64,000 nucleotides of DNA, taken from NCBI RefSeq assembly GCF_023101085.1, contig NZ_CP064703.1, positions 8,468,501 to 8,532,500 on the forward strand, written 5' to 3'. This document shows positions 8,535-17,331 of this stretch, in pieces. Position numbers and translations under genes: made by a program. The number at the start of each line of letters is the position of its first letter. The stretch's first letter is position 1. This stretch comes from Bradyrhizobium sp. 170 (GTDB lineage Bacteria; Pseudomonadota; Alphaproteobacteria; Rhizobiales; Xanthobacteraceae). The notes beneath the pieces are model-generated. The model saw nothing but the letters and a program-made list of their open reading frames with translations. It ran no database searches and had not been told where the DNA came from.

Positions 8535-9845
8535 TCACCGCTCCCGGAACGAGCGCATCAGCTGGTCGCTGAATGGCTTCATCAAATAGGAGAACATGGT
8601 GCGGTCGCCGGTCTGGACGAAGGCTTCGACCGGCATGCCCGGGATGATCTTGACGTTGTCGCCGAGGCGGGTGACTTCGGCCGGCGGCAGCGAGACGCGG
8701 ATGGTGTAGTAGCTCTGGCCAGTGCGCTGGTCGGTGGTGACGTCGGCGGAGACGCGCGCCACCACACCATTGAGTTCCGGCGTGGTGCGCTGGTTGAAGG
8801 CGGATAGCCGCAGCAGCGTCTTCTGGCCGATCTGCAGCTTGTCGATGTCCTGCGGATTGACCTTGGCCTCGACCGAGAGATCGTCGGCCCGCGGCACCAC
8901 CATCATGATGGCGTCGCCGGCGGTGATCACACCGCCCACGGTGTGCACCGTCGACTGCAGCACGACGCCGTCCTGCGGCGCGCGGATGTCGATGCGGCGC
9001 AATTGATCCTCCGCGGTGACCTTGCGCTCGACGAACTCGCCGATCTTGTCGTTGGTCTCGCGGAGATCCTTGGAGACCTCGCTGACCACGTCCTTGTCGA
9101 TCTGGATGATCTGCAGTTCGGTCTCGGTGATCTTGCCCCTCGCCTGCGCGCGGGCGGCGATGTATTGCGCACGCTCGCCCGACAGCCGGGCGTGATCGCG
9201 CTCCAGCACCGTCAGGCGCGAGATCTGGATCAGGCGCTGTTCATAGAGCTGGCGCACGCCGACCAGCTCCTTCTCAACCAGCGCGGTTTCCTTGTCCTTG
9301 GCCTGCTCCTGCGCGGTGAGGCCGGCAATTTCCTCGTTGAGCTGCGACACCCGCTCGCGCAACTGCGATTTCTGCCCGGCGCGTCCGAATACGCGCACCT
9401 CGAACAGCTTGGTTTCGCTCGCAATGATATCGCGCACGTCAGGATCGTCGGCGCGATCGGCAAGCTGTGAGGGGAACTTGATCTTGTCGAGGCCGCGCTG
9501 CTCGGCCTCCAGCCGCGCCGCCCGCGCCCACAATCCGTTCAGCGTCTTGACGACGATGGCGAGGCTCGCCTTGACCACGGTCTCGTCGAGCCGCACCACG
9601 ATGTCGCCGGCTTTGACGATATCGCCATCGCGCACGCGGACTTCGCCGACCACGCCGCCGGTCGGGTGCTGCACCTTCTTGACGTTGGAATCGACCACCA
9701 CCGAACCCGGCGCGATCAACGCGCCCGATATCTGCACCGTCGAGGCCCAGCCGCCGAATCCGCCGGCGAGCACCAGCATCAGCGAGAGGCCGACGATGAG
9801 ATGCATCCGTATCGAGCGGTGCGCGCCCTTCAACTCGGCGGTCAT
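8535..9845 (-). CDS. type I secretion membrane fusion protein, HlyD/PrtE family
   Basis: 436 residues, normal length for the HlyD/PrtE/AprE adaptor that links an inner-membrane ABC exporter to an outer-membrane TolC channel. Seen: a short cytoplasmic N-terminus, one membrane segment at about 14-35 (LIVGLSLMLVLAGGFGGWAS), a lipoyl-like half (VQHPTGGVVGEVRVRDGDIVKAGDIVVRLDETV), a long coiled-coil hairpin (about 100-290), the second lipoyl half and a C-terminal RSPxDG-type equivalent (IRAPQDGVVLQSTVHTVGGVI). It overlaps the ATPase gene by ATGA. No outer-membrane TolC gene or adjacent substrate is found; the adhesin at 24.6-30.4 kb is a candidate cargo. Confidence 0.93.
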   Translation of the reverse strand: MTAELKGAHRSIRMHLIVGLSLMLVLAGGFGGWASTVQISGALIAPGSVVVDSNVKKVQHPTGGVVGEVRVRDGDIVKAGDIVVRLDETVVKASLAIVVKTLNGLWARAARLEAEQRGLDKIKFPSQLADRADDPDVRDIIASETKLFEVRVFGRAGQKSQLRERVSQLNEEIAGLTAQEQAKDKETALVEKELVGVRQLYEQRLIQISRLTVLERDHARLSGERAQYIAARAQARGKITETELQIIQIDKDVVSEVSKDLRETNDKIGEFVERKVTAEDQLRRIDIRAPQDGVVLQSTVHTVGGVITAGDAIMMVVPRADDLSVEAKVNPQDIDKLQIGQKTLLRLSAFNQRTTPELNGVVARVSADVTTDQRTGQSYYTIRVSLPPAEVTRLGDNVKIIPGMPVEAFVQTGDRTMFSYLMKPFSDQLMRSFRER

Positions 9846-11587
9846 GATTTCTTCGCAGCTCCCGCTTCGGACACGATCTTGATCGGCGGCGGCGACGGCA
9901 CCCGCTGCAGCACCTGGCCGAGCACGGTTTCCTTCGGGCCGAACGCCTGCATGCGGCCGTCCTTCAGCACCAGAAGCTGATCGACCGCCTCGATGCCGAT
10001 CGGCCGGTGCGCCACCACGACCACGATGGCGCCGCGTTCGCGCGCCCCGCGCACCGCGCGGGTCAGCGCCTCGTCGCCCTCGCTGTCGAGATTGGAGTTC
10101 GGCTCGTCGAGCACGATCAGGAACGGATCGCCGTAGAGCGCGCGGGCCAGCGCTACGCGCTGCGCCTGCCCGGCGGAGAGCGCCGTGCCCTGCTCGCCGA
10201 TCTGGGTATCGTAGCCCTCGCGCATCTTGATGATCATCTCATGCACGCCGGCTTCCTTGGCGGCGGCGATGATCGCCTCTGACTTCGCGTCGGGATCGAA
10301 ACGGCAGATGTTCTGCGCCACGGTGCCGGCGAACAGTTCGACGTCCTGCGGCAGATAGCCGATGTGGCGGCCGAGCACGTCCGACGACCATTGGTCGAGC
10401 GCCGCACCATCAAGCCGCACCTTGCCGCGGGCCGGCATCCAGACGCCTACCAGCGCACGCACCAGCGACGATTTGCCGGAACCGCTCGGACCGATGACGC
10501 CGACGCCGCTGCCGGCCTCGACGGCGAAATTAACGTCCTGCACGATGACGCGCTGGTCGCCCGGCGGCACGATGCTGACGGCCTCGACCGACAGCCGCTT
10601 GGATGGAGCCTGCAGCAGGGTCTGCGCGTTCGACGGGGGTACCTGCTCCAACAACCTGGAGAGGCGATGCCAGCTCTGGCGCGCGGCGACAAAACCCTTC
10701 CAGTGGGCGATGGCGAGATCGACCGGCGCCAGCGCACGGGCGCTCAGGATCGAGCCCGCGATGATGATGCCGGCGGTGGCTTCCTGGTGGATCACGAGGT
10801 AAGCGCCGACCGCGAGCACCGCCGATTGCAGCATCATGCGCAAGACTTTTGCGACCGCCCCCAAGCCGCCCGCGATGTCGCTGGCGCGCTGATTGCCCGC
10901 CAGATAGGTCTCGTTGGCCTCGCTCCAGCGCCTGGTCAGGCGTCCGGACATGCCCATCGCGACCAGCACTTCGGCGTTGCGCCGGCTGGTGGCAGCCAGA
11001 TCGCTCCGCTGCGCCGCCAGCGTCATCGCCTCCTTGGCCGGCGCGCGCGACAGGAACTCGGTGATCAGCGTCAGAGTCACCAGAATGATGGCGCCGGCCA
11101 GAGCGGTGACGCCGAGCAGCCAGTGAAACGCAAAGCAGATCGCGAGATAGAACGGCAGCCACGGCAGATCGAAGAACGCGCCCGGCCCCATGCTGCCGAG
11201 AAACGACCTGACATTGTCGAGATCGCGCAGCGGCTGCAGGCCCTCGTTGCGGTTGCCTACCAAGAGCGGCAGCCGCACCACGGTTTCGAACACGCGCGTG
11301 TTGAGGGCTTCGTCGAGCGCGGTGCCAATGCGGCCTAGAACGCGACCGCGGATCAGATCGAGGCCGCCCTGGGCGGCGTACAGACCCGCCGCGAGAATCA
11401 CCAGGCCAACCAGGGTCGGCACGCTGCGGCTCGGCAGCACGCGATCGTAGACCTCCAGCATGAAAATCGAGCCGGTGAGGTACAGCAAATTGATCATGCA
11501 ACTCATGACGCCGACGCCGATAAAGGCGTTGCGACAGGCGCGCAGCGCTTCACCGAGCTCAGAACGCCGGACGGGAGCGGCTGCCAT
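9842..11587 (-). CDS. type I secretion permease/ATPase, PrtD/AprD family
   Basis: 581 residues. An inner-membrane ABC exporter half-transporter: six-helix permease (about 1-300) and nucleotide-binding domain. Walker A GPSGSGKSS is at about 366-374, the signature LSAGQAQRVALARAL at about 465, Walker B FLIVLDEPNSNLD follows, and AHRP supplies the switch His. It has no C39 peptidase or C39-like domain, which fits the PrtD group exporting RTX proteases, lipases or adhesins. It overlaps the HlyD gene by four bases and is the first gene of the pair; the promoter should lie in 11588-11960. Confidence 0.93.
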   Translation of the reverse strand: MAAAPVRRSELGEALRACRNAFIGVGVMSCMINLLYLTGSIFMLEVYDRVLPSRSVPTLVGLVILAAGLYAAQGGLDLIRGRVLGRIGTALDEALNTRVFETVVRLPLLVGNRNEGLQPLRDLDNVRSFLGSMGPGAFFDLPWLPFYLAICFAFHWLLGVTALAGAIILVTLTLITEFLSRAPAKEAMTLAAQRSDLAATSRRNAEVLVAMGMSGRLTRRWSEANETYLAGNQRASDIAGGLGAVAKVLRMMLQSAVLAVGAYLVIHQEATAGIIIAGSILSARALAPVDLAIAHWKGFVAARQSWHRLSRLLEQVPPSNAQTLLQAPSKRLSVEAVSIVPPGDQRVIVQDVNFAVEAGSGVGVIGPSGSGKSSLVRALVGVWMPARGKVRLDGAALDQWSSDVLGRHIGYLPQDVELFAGTVAQNICRFDPDAKSEAIIAAAKEAGVHEMIIKMREGYDTQIGEQGTALSAGQAQRVALARALYGDPFLIVLDEPNSNLDSEGDEALTRAVRGARERGAIVVVVAHRPIGIEAVDQLLVLKDGRMQAFGPKETVLGQVLQRVPSPPPIKIVSEAGAAKKS

Positions 11588-11960
11588 TTATGCGTATCTC
11601 TTCAAAAGGATAAGGGTACGTGCTGGTTTTAGCGATGTTTTTGGACACCGTCTATTTTAAGTCACGTTAACCTATATCCAGTTCACCCCCATGAAGAGGG
11701 GTGAAGATGGAAACCGCCTGTTTGGGCTGCAAATTTGACGCCGGCACCGGCCGTTTGGCGGGTTCGGGCCCCAGGCTGCCCGGGAACGAGACCAGGATCA
11801 CGGACATCGAGACCCGGCCGACTTCGAGATCAAGTCGCACCCTGCTTCCGGCGCCGAACCCGCCCGCCGTCTTCTACCGCACCTTCCGGACGGGCTTACC
11901 GGAGGGCACAAGGCGACCTGCGCAAATCCCCGCCGCTGACTTCAAGCCATCGGGCTGTCC
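11588..11960. other. intergenic region, no gene recognised
   Basis: 373 bp upstream of the type I secretion operon and downstream of the convergent-side GlsB-like gene. The part nearest the secretion gene is A+T-rich for this genome (TTTTAGCGATGTTTTTGG and TTTTAAGTCACGTTAACC, about 11630-11670) and is a plausible promoter area. A plus-strand frame from 11701 has poor protein character and is not called. Confidence 0.6.
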
Positions 11961-12230
11961 CTATAGCCGCCCGCCGGTCCGCACCAGCCGCACGATCAGC
12001 AGCAGGATGATGGCGCCGATCGTGGAGTAGACGATCTCGGACACCAGCCCGGTGCCGATACGAATGCCGAGCTTGGGAAACAGCAGGCTCGCAAGCAGCG
12101 CGCCGGCGATGCCGACCAGGATATCGCCGATGATGCCAAAGCCGGTGCCGCGCACGATCTTGCCGGCCAGCCAGCCAGCGACCAGGCCGACGAAAAGGAT
12201 AACGAGAATGCCTTCGTTGGAAATCTGCAT
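11961..12230 (-). CDS. GlsB/YeaQ/YmgE-family membrane protein
   Basis: 89 residues. A small three-helix inner-membrane protein of the transglycosylase-associated (GlsB/YeaQ) family, which is often stress-induced. Seen: GILVILFVGLVAGWLAGKIVRGTGFGIIGDILVGIAGALLA... with the family's G-W-L-A-G and G-DI-VGI-GA motifs, then a last hydrophobic helix. GGGGACTT precedes the start at 12230. It stands alone. Function is poorly known in the family. Confidence 0.9.
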   Translation of the reverse strand: MQISNEGILVILFVGLVAGWLAGKIVRGTGFGIIGDILVGIAGALLASLLFPKLGIRIGTGLVSEIVYSTIGAIILLLIVRLVRTGGRL

Positions 12231-12354
12231 TTGAAGTCCCCCCGGGGTTGGCGGCGCAGGCCGGACGACAGCCTATCCCATTCTTGTCCGATGTGACGAG
12301 CCACAAACCGCGCACCATCCAACTACGCCTGCGAGTGAAACTTTTTTACGTCAC

Positions 12355-12609
12355 ATGCGTTATGTCGGCATGAAACAAGGCGATATTTGGTATGTGACCT
12401 TTGGTCCGGACAAGACGGATGAGACCGCGGAGAGCATGGCCCGCTCGACCCGCACCTTTAAGTCGGAAATCGACGCCAAGCTATTTGCGATGCAGATCCT
12501 GGCCAAGGGACTGACGGCGAGCGCGGGCACGCTCAATCCGCATCAACCCAAGCAGGTCGTGGGACCGGCGCAGATCGAACGCTGGGCCGATCCGGGATTG
12601 GGTGGGTGA
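12355..12609 (+). CDS. small conserved-type hypothetical protein
   Basis: 84 residues, starting at 12355 or at the second ATG at 12370 (MKQGDIWYVTFGPDKTDE); neither has a strong ribosome site. The sequence is hydrophilic with no signal peptide, and reads as a compact alpha/beta domain (FKSEIDAKLFAMQILAKGLTASAGTLNPHQPK). Its style resembles the 80-residue protein at 60349-60591 (short domain handling 'AxRTAER/SEIDAKLFA' helices), but no homology can be proved by eye. Function unknown. Confidence 0.6.
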   Translation: MRYVGMKQGDIWYVTFGPDKTDETAESMARSTRTFKSEIDAKLFAMQILAKGLTASAGTLNPHQPKQVVGPAQIERWADPGLGG

Positions 12610-12620
12610 ATCACTCTCGT

Positions 12621-12667
12621 GTCCCGGACGCGGCGCCGCGCGAAGCGGTGCGCCGCAGAGCCGGGAC
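12621..12667. repeat. GTCCCGG...CCGGGAC palindrome
   Basis: Arms GTCCCGG (12621-12627) and CCGGGAC (12661-12667) enclose a GC-rich core with GCGCCGCGCGAAGCGGTGCGCC. The following 100 bp to the stop of the ABC gene at 12776 is also GC-rich and repeat-like and has no gene. The element belongs to a family of dispersed palindromes common in this group of bacteria. Confidence 0.65.
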
Positions 12668-12775
12668 CTGGCGCCGCGACATCTGGACCTCGGACCAGCA
12701 GCGCACCACGCCGCAAAAGTGCGGCGCGCTGCGCAGCATCCGGGGAACGCCCCCGCGGAGCCGAGCCTCATCACA

Positions 12776-13759
12776 TCAGCTAGCAGCAGATATTTCCGCC
12801 GCCTCCGCCAGCACGCATCGCGCGGTTCGATCCGGCGATACCTGCACATTGGGTGGCAATCCTTCGCTGCAGCGCGGCTGCGCAAAACTGCAGCGCGGCG
12901 CAAACGAGCAACTGGCAGGCGCCTTGTCGAGCGAGGGCGGCGTGCCCGGGATGGTTTCCAGCCGCTGGCCGCGTTTTGCGCCGTGAACGGTCGAGGCCAA
13001 CAACCCCTTGGCATAGGGATGAACCGGTGAGCGCACGATGTCGCGCAAGCGGCCCTGCTCCACGATCTGGCCGGCATACATGACGGCGACGCGGTCGCAG
13101 ATTTCAATGGCGACGCCGATGTCGTGGGTTACGAAAATCACCGACATGCCGAACTCGCGCTGCAATTCGCGGAGCAGCAGCAGGATCTGGATCTGCACGG
13201 TGGCGTCCAGCGCCGTGGTGGGCTCGTCGGCCAGAAGGATTTTCGGCTTGCAGGCCAGCGCCAGCGCGATCATGGCGCGCTGCCGCATGCCGCCAGACAT
13301 TTCATGCGGATAGACCTCGAGACGGCGCTTGGCGGAGGGAATCCGCACCACCTCCAGCATTTCCAGCGCGCGCGCCATCCCCTCCTTCTGGCTCTTGCCT
13401 TCATGGCGCATCACGCTTTCCGCGATCTGGTGGCCGATCGTGTAGACGGGATCGAGCGCCAGCGCGGGCTCCTGGAAGATCATCGAAACGGTCTGACCGC
13501 GGAACGCCGAAAGCTGTTCGTCGTTCATCGCCAGCACGTCGCGGCCCAGCACCTTCAAGGTGCCCGAAATCTGCGTCCGCTTCTTCGGCAATAGCCGCAT
13601 CAGTGCGCGCAGGGTCACGCTCTTGCCCGAGCCGGATTCGCCGAGCAGGCCGAGCACCTCGCCTTCGCCAAGCGAAAGCGAGATATCGTTGACGGCATGA
13701 ACCGTGCGCTCGCCGGTGAAGCGGATATTGAGGTCGCGGATTTCGACGAGGTTGCTCAT
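12776..13759 (-). CDS. peptide/nickel-type ABC importer ATPase (DppD-like)
   Basis: 327 residues, typical for DppD/OppD. Seen: Walker A GLLGESGSGKSVTLRAL, signature MSGGMRQRAMIALALACKPKILLADEPTTALD, H-loop VTHD, and the C-terminal oligopeptide-transporter extension with a Cys cluster (CSFAPRCSFAQPRC) that is known to carry an iron-sulfur centre in some relatives. It is the last gene of the operon that starts at 20161 and overlaps the amidase stop by ATGA at 13756-13759. It would pair with the second ATPase at 15359-16438 to power uptake. Confidence 0.93.
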   Translation of the reverse strand: MSNLVEIRDLNIRFTGERTVHAVNDISLSLGEGEVLGLLGESGSGKSVTLRALMRLLPKKRTQISGTLKVLGRDVLAMNDEQLSAFRGQTVSMIFQEPALALDPVYTIGHQIAESVMRHEGKSQKEGMARALEMLEVVRIPSAKRRLEVYPHEMSGGMRQRAMIALALACKPKILLADEPTTALDATVQIQILLLLRELQREFGMSVIFVTHDIGVAIEICDRVAVMYAGQIVEQGRLRDIVRSPVHPYAKGLLASTVHGAKRGQRLETIPGTPPSLDKAPASCSFAPRCSFAQPRCSEGLPPNVQVSPDRTARCVLAEAAEISAAS

Positions 13760-15168
13760 GCAGCTTTCGGTACCTGGAGGTGATAGTCGGTGGCGCGCTG
13801 GAACGCGGCGCCGATCCGCGACAGCCCGGCCTCGTCGAAGGGGCGGCCGATCAATTGCATGCCGACCGGCAGGCCGCTCCTGGTGAAGCCCGTGGGAATC
13901 GAAAGCGACGGCAGGCCGAGATAGTTGATCGGCCGGGTGAAGCGCGTGATCCGCTGGATCACGGCTTCCGCATCGAGGCTGTTGCCGACATCGCTCTCGG
14001 CAATCGTCACCGCCGGCATCGGCGCGACCGGCGCGATTACGGCATCGGTGCCGGTCACCGCGGCGAGATACGCCGCCAGTGCAGGACCGCGCCAGCGCAT
14101 CGCTTCGAGATAGGTCACCGCCGGAATGGCGAGTCCGTTCTGCAGCCGCATCAGGACCTGCGCGCCATAGTCCTGGGGACGCTCGATCATCCAGCGCTTG
14201 TGGAAGGCGGCGGCTTCGGTGGCGAGCACGATCTGGCAGGCGGCGGTGAGCTGGCGCTGGTCCGGCAGTTCGACCTTGACGATTTCGGCGCCCTCCTTCG
14301 TGAGGGTGGCGATGGTCTCGTCGAGCACCCGCGCCACTTCGGAATCGAGGTCATCGACATAGAAGGCTGACGGCACGCCAATCTTCAGGCCCTTGAGCGA
14401 GCCTGTGGTCTCGGCCATGTAGTTGGGCACCAGGAGCGTCGACGTAGTCGGATCCTCGGGATCGGCTCCTGCCATCAGCCCGATCAGCAGCGCGCAATCT
14501 TCGACCGTTTGCGCGAGCGGTCCGACCGTGTCGAGCGATTGCGACAATGGCATCGCCCCCGCACGGCTGATCAGGCCGACCGTGGTCTTGAAGCCGGTGA
14601 CGCCGCAGAAATGCGCGGGCATCCGGATCGAGCCGCCGGTATCGGAACCCAGCGCGGCAAAGGTCAGCCGCGCGGCGACTGCCGAGCCGGAGCCGGACGA
14701 TGAGCCGCCGGTGATGTGATCGACGTTCCAGGGGTTACGCACCGCACCGTAATGCACGTTGTGGCCGGTCGGGCCGTAGGCGAACTCGACCATCTGCAGC
14801 GAACCGAGCCTGACGGAGCCGGCGTCCTTCAGACGTTGCAACGCGGTGGAAGTCGTCGTCGCCACGTAATCGCGGCGTATCTTCGAGCCGCAGGTGACGA
14901 CCTTGCCGGCGTCGTAATACATGTCCTTGTGCGCCATCGGCACGCCGTGCAGCACGCCGAGATTCCTGCCCTTGGCGAGCGCGGCGTCGGCGGCATCCGC
15001 AGCCGCGAGGGCTTCGTCCGCCTCGATCGCCATGAAGGCGTTGACGCGCGGCTGCCACTGCGCGATCCGGTCGAGACAGGACTGCGTGACCTCGCGCGAG
15101 GAAAATTTCTTGCCGGCGATCGCTTTCGCAACCGACACCAGCGACATCAGGGCCGGTTCGCCACTCAT
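13756..15168 (-). CDS. amidase (amidase-signature family)
   Basis: 470 residues. A Ser-Ser-Lys amidase like GatA/AtzE: the lysine in PMAHKDM, the first serine in ITGGSSSGSG, and the nucleophile in GSDTGGSIRMPAHFCG are all present, so the enzyme should be active on a carboxamide. It overlaps both neighbours by four bases and sits between the two ATPase genes of an ABC importer. That arrangement implies the imported compound, or a product of it, is an amide that is hydrolysed in the cytoplasm. It is not part of a GatCAB locus: no gatB or gatC is near. The exact substrate cannot be read from sequence. Confidence 0.92.
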   Translation of the reverse strand: MSGEPALMSLVSVAKAIAGKKFSSREVTQSCLDRIAQWQPRVNAFMAIEADEALAAADAADAALAKGRNLGVLHGVPMAHKDMYYDAGKVVTCGSKIRRDYVATTTSTALQRLKDAGSVRLGSLQMVEFAYGPTGHNVHYGAVRNPWNVDHITGGSSSGSGSAVAARLTFAALGSDTGGSIRMPAHFCGVTGFKTTVGLISRAGAMPLSQSLDTVGPLAQTVEDCALLIGLMAGADPEDPTTSTLLVPNYMAETTGSLKGLKIGVPSAFYVDDLDSEVARVLDETIATLTKEGAEIVKVELPDQRQLTAACQIVLATEAAAFHKRWMIERPQDYGAQVLMRLQNGLAIPAVTYLEAMRWRGPALAAYLAAVTGTDAVIAPVAPMPAVTIAESDVGNSLDAEAVIQRITRFTRPINYLGLPSLSIPTGFTRSGLPVGMQLIGRPFDEAGLSRIGAAFQRATDYHLQVPKAA

Positions 15169-15362
15169 TTCGACACCTTCGCGTTCTGCACGAGAAGGAA
15201 GCTTGCAGGCTCGAGATCCATCGGCAGTGTGCCGGCGACGGGCGCAAAACCATCGAACGCCGGGCCGATGGAATTGGCGATGCGCGCGGAAACCTCAGAA
15301 TCCTGCGGCACGCCGGCGACGTCGGTCATTACCTTGACCTGCTTGGGGTCGGGTCTTGTCAT
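15165..15362 (-). CDS. 65-residue conserved-context ORF between importer ATPase and amidase
   Basis: A short protein (MTRPDPKQVKVMTDVAGVP...) overlapping the ATPase stop at 15359-15362 and the amidase start at 15165-15168, each by ATGA. The double overlap argues strongly for real translation. It has no signal peptide or membrane segment and is similar in size to small amidase partners such as AtzG/GatC (about 65-100 residues), with helical segments SEVSARIANSIGPAFDGFAP. A GatC/AtzG-like amidase subunit is an inference and rests mainly on size and position. Confidence 0.8.
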   Translation of the reverse strand: MTRPDPKQVKVMTDVAGVPQDSEVSARIANSIGPAFDGFAPVAGTLPMDLEPASFLLVQNAKVSK

Positions 15363-16438
15363 GCGGCGGTTGCTCCCTCGTCATTTTGTTTGGCCGGTGC
15401 GCGGCTGTGCCCGGAGCCAGCAATGGCCATATAGCACGCCGCCTGATGGCCCATTGTATCGAGATCGCTGAGGTTTGGCGTCGCATTTGCGCAGAGCGGC
15501 TCCGCAAACGGGCAACGGGTGTGAAACCGGCAACCGGGCGGCGGATCGATCGGATTGGGCGGATCGCCCGAGATCGGCGGCGTCTCGGTGCGGTTATCAG
15601 GATCGGACGACGGCATCGCGGCCAACAGTGCCCGCGTATAGGGATGCGCCGGCGCATCCCAGACCTTGTCGACCGGGCCGAGCTCGGCCACCTCGCCGAG
15701 ATACATCACCAGCACGCGGTCACTGATGTAGCGCACCACGTTGAGATCGTGGCTGATGAACAAGTACGTGAGGCCGAATTCGCGCTTGAGGTCCGCGAGC
15801 AGGTTGAGCACCTGGGCTTCGACCGATTTGTCCAGCGCGGACACCGCTTCATCAAGAATCACGAGTCGCGGCGACAGCGCCAGCGCACGCGCGATATTGA
15901 CGCGCTGGCGCTGGCCGCCGGAAATCTCGTGCGGGTAGCGGTTGGCAAAAGTTTCGGGCCGCAAGCCGACCTTGCCGAGCAACTCCCGCGCCAGCGTGCG
16001 CGCCGCGGCATCCGCCATGCCGTGAACCTTGGGACCGAACGCGATCGAGTCTTCAATGGTGAGGCGCGGGTTGAGCGAGGCGTAGCTGTCCTGAAACACC
16101 ATCTGCATGCCGCGGCGCAGTTCACGCAACGACAGCGCGTGGCCGACCTGCAGGCCGTCATAGATAATATCTCCGGCATCGCGCTTCATCAGGTGCATTA
16201 ACAATCGCGCGGTGGTCGACTTGCCGCAGCCGGATTCGCCGACGATGCCGACCGTTTCGCCCTTGGCGATGGAGAAGGAAACATTATCGACCGCGCGCAC
16301 GGTTTTGCGGGGGCTGAACAGATCGCCCCGCACCGGGAAATGCTTTGTCAGCCCCGACACCTGCAACAACGGCTGCGCCGCGCCACCGATGTCCTCGACC
16401 GGCTCCAGTAGTTCGACTGACGGGCTCGTCTCACTCAT
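15359..16438 (-). CDS. peptide/nickel-type ABC importer ATPase (DppF-like)
   Basis: 359 residues. Walker A GIVGESGCGKSTTARLL, Q-loop QDSYASLNPRLT, signature ISGGQRQRVNIARAL, Walker B LVILDEAVSALD and H-loop SHDL are intact, and the C-terminus has the oligopeptide-type extension (PGCRFHTRCPFAEPLC). It is coupled by ATGA to the 65-residue ORF downstream and lies 3 bp from the permease gene upstream. With the DppD-like ATPase it forms the hetero-dimeric motor of the importer. Confidence 0.93.
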   Translation of the reverse strand: MSETSPSVELLEPVEDIGGAAQPLLQVSGLTKHFPVRGDLFSPRKTVRAVDNVSFSIAKGETVGIVGESGCGKSTTARLLMHLMKRDAGDIIYDGLQVGHALSLRELRRGMQMVFQDSYASLNPRLTIEDSIAFGPKVHGMADAAARTLARELLGKVGLRPETFANRYPHEISGGQRQRVNIARALALSPRLVILDEAVSALDKSVEAQVLNLLADLKREFGLTYLFISHDLNVVRYISDRVLVMYLGEVAELGPVDKVWDAPAHPYTRALLAAMPSSDPDNRTETPPISGDPPNPIDPPPGCRFHTRCPFAEPLCANATPNLSDLDTMGHQAACYMAIAGSGHSRAPAKQNDEGATAA

Positions 16439-16441
16439 GTG

Positions 16442-17329
16442 TCAGTTCCTGATGTCCATGGCGCTGCGCATGCCGTCGCTCAAGAGGTTGAAGCAGATCG
16501 ACACCGCAAAGATCATGACGCCCGGCAGCGCCGCCACCCATGGATTGACATAGATCGCGGTGCGCAGCGTGTTGAGCATCAAGCCCCATTCCGGCTCCGG
16601 CGGTTTGGTACCGAGGCCAAGGAACGACAGGCCGGCGGCGAGGATCATCGACACCGAGATCAGCCCCGTCGCGTAGACGAAGATCGGGCCGAGCACGTTG
16701 CCGAGCATGTGGACGCGCATGATGGTGAAAGGTCCGGCGCCGGAGGCGCGCGCGGCCTCGACGAAATCCATGTTGCGCACGCCGGTAGTAACGCTCTCCG
16801 CCACACGCGTAATCTGCGGCACGAACACGATCGTCAGCGACACGATCGAGTTGACGATGCCCGCGCCCAGCGCGCCGGAGATCGCAATCGCCAGCAAGAC
16901 CGACGGGAAGGCGTAGAAGACGTCGATGGTGCGCATGATCGCGGTGTTGATCCTGCCACCGACATAGCCAGCGACGAGCCCGAGCGACGTGCCGATCATG
17001 AAGGCAAGGATCACGGGCAGAATGCCTATTATCAGCGACAGCCGACCGCCATAGATCAGCCGCGCCAGCATGTCGCGGCCGAGCTCGTCGGTGCCGAGCG
17101 GATAGTTCGGCGTGCCGATGTGGCGAAGCCTGCGGATCATCGAGCCCTGGTAGGGATCGGCCAGCCCCAGCCATGGCGCGCACAGTGCGGAAAGGAAGAT
17201 CAGCACCAGCACGAACGCGCAGACCATGCTGACCTTGTCGCGCGAAATGCGGCGACCGACAGTGGCCCAATAGCCGCGCGCCTTGGCCGCTGGCGCGGCT
17301 TGCAGGGCGGTATCCGACATTACGGTCAT
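16442..17329 (-). CDS. peptide/nickel-type ABC importer permease (DppC-like)
   Basis: 295 residues from the ATG at 17327-17329, three bases after the upstream permease stop; a second ATG at 17320 is possible. The longer open frame upstream is a shadow of the DppB-like gene. Seen: an N-terminal membrane helix (VCAFVLVLIFLSALCAPWLG), the GTDELGRDMLARLIYGGRLSL motif that marks DppC/OppC, the EAA loop FVEAARASGAGPFTIMRVHMLGN and five more helices. It pairs with the DppB-like protein to form the channel. Confidence 0.92.
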   Translation of the reverse strand: MTVMSDTALQAAPAAKARGYWATVGRRISRDKVSMVCAFVLVLIFLSALCAPWLGLADPYQGSMIRRLRHIGTPNYPLGTDELGRDMLARLIYGGRLSLIIGILPVILAFMIGTSLGLVAGYVGGRINTAIMRTIDVFYAFPSVLLAIAISGALGAGIVNSIVSLTIVFVPQITRVAESVTTGVRNMDFVEAARASGAGPFTIMRVHMLGNVLGPIFVYATGLISVSMILAAGLSFLGLGTKPPEPEWGLMLNTLRTAIYVNPWVAALPGVMIFAVSICFNLLSDGMRSAMDIRN

Positions 17330-17331
17330 GC

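Noticed and set aside
11701..12030. 109-residue plus ORF in the type I secretion upstream region
   Set aside because: Pro/Arg/Thr-rich, no homologous motif, and its end runs antisense into the GlsB-like gene.
14716..15471. 251-residue plus frame over the amidase
   Set aside because: Antisense shadow; the amidase triad lies on the other strand.
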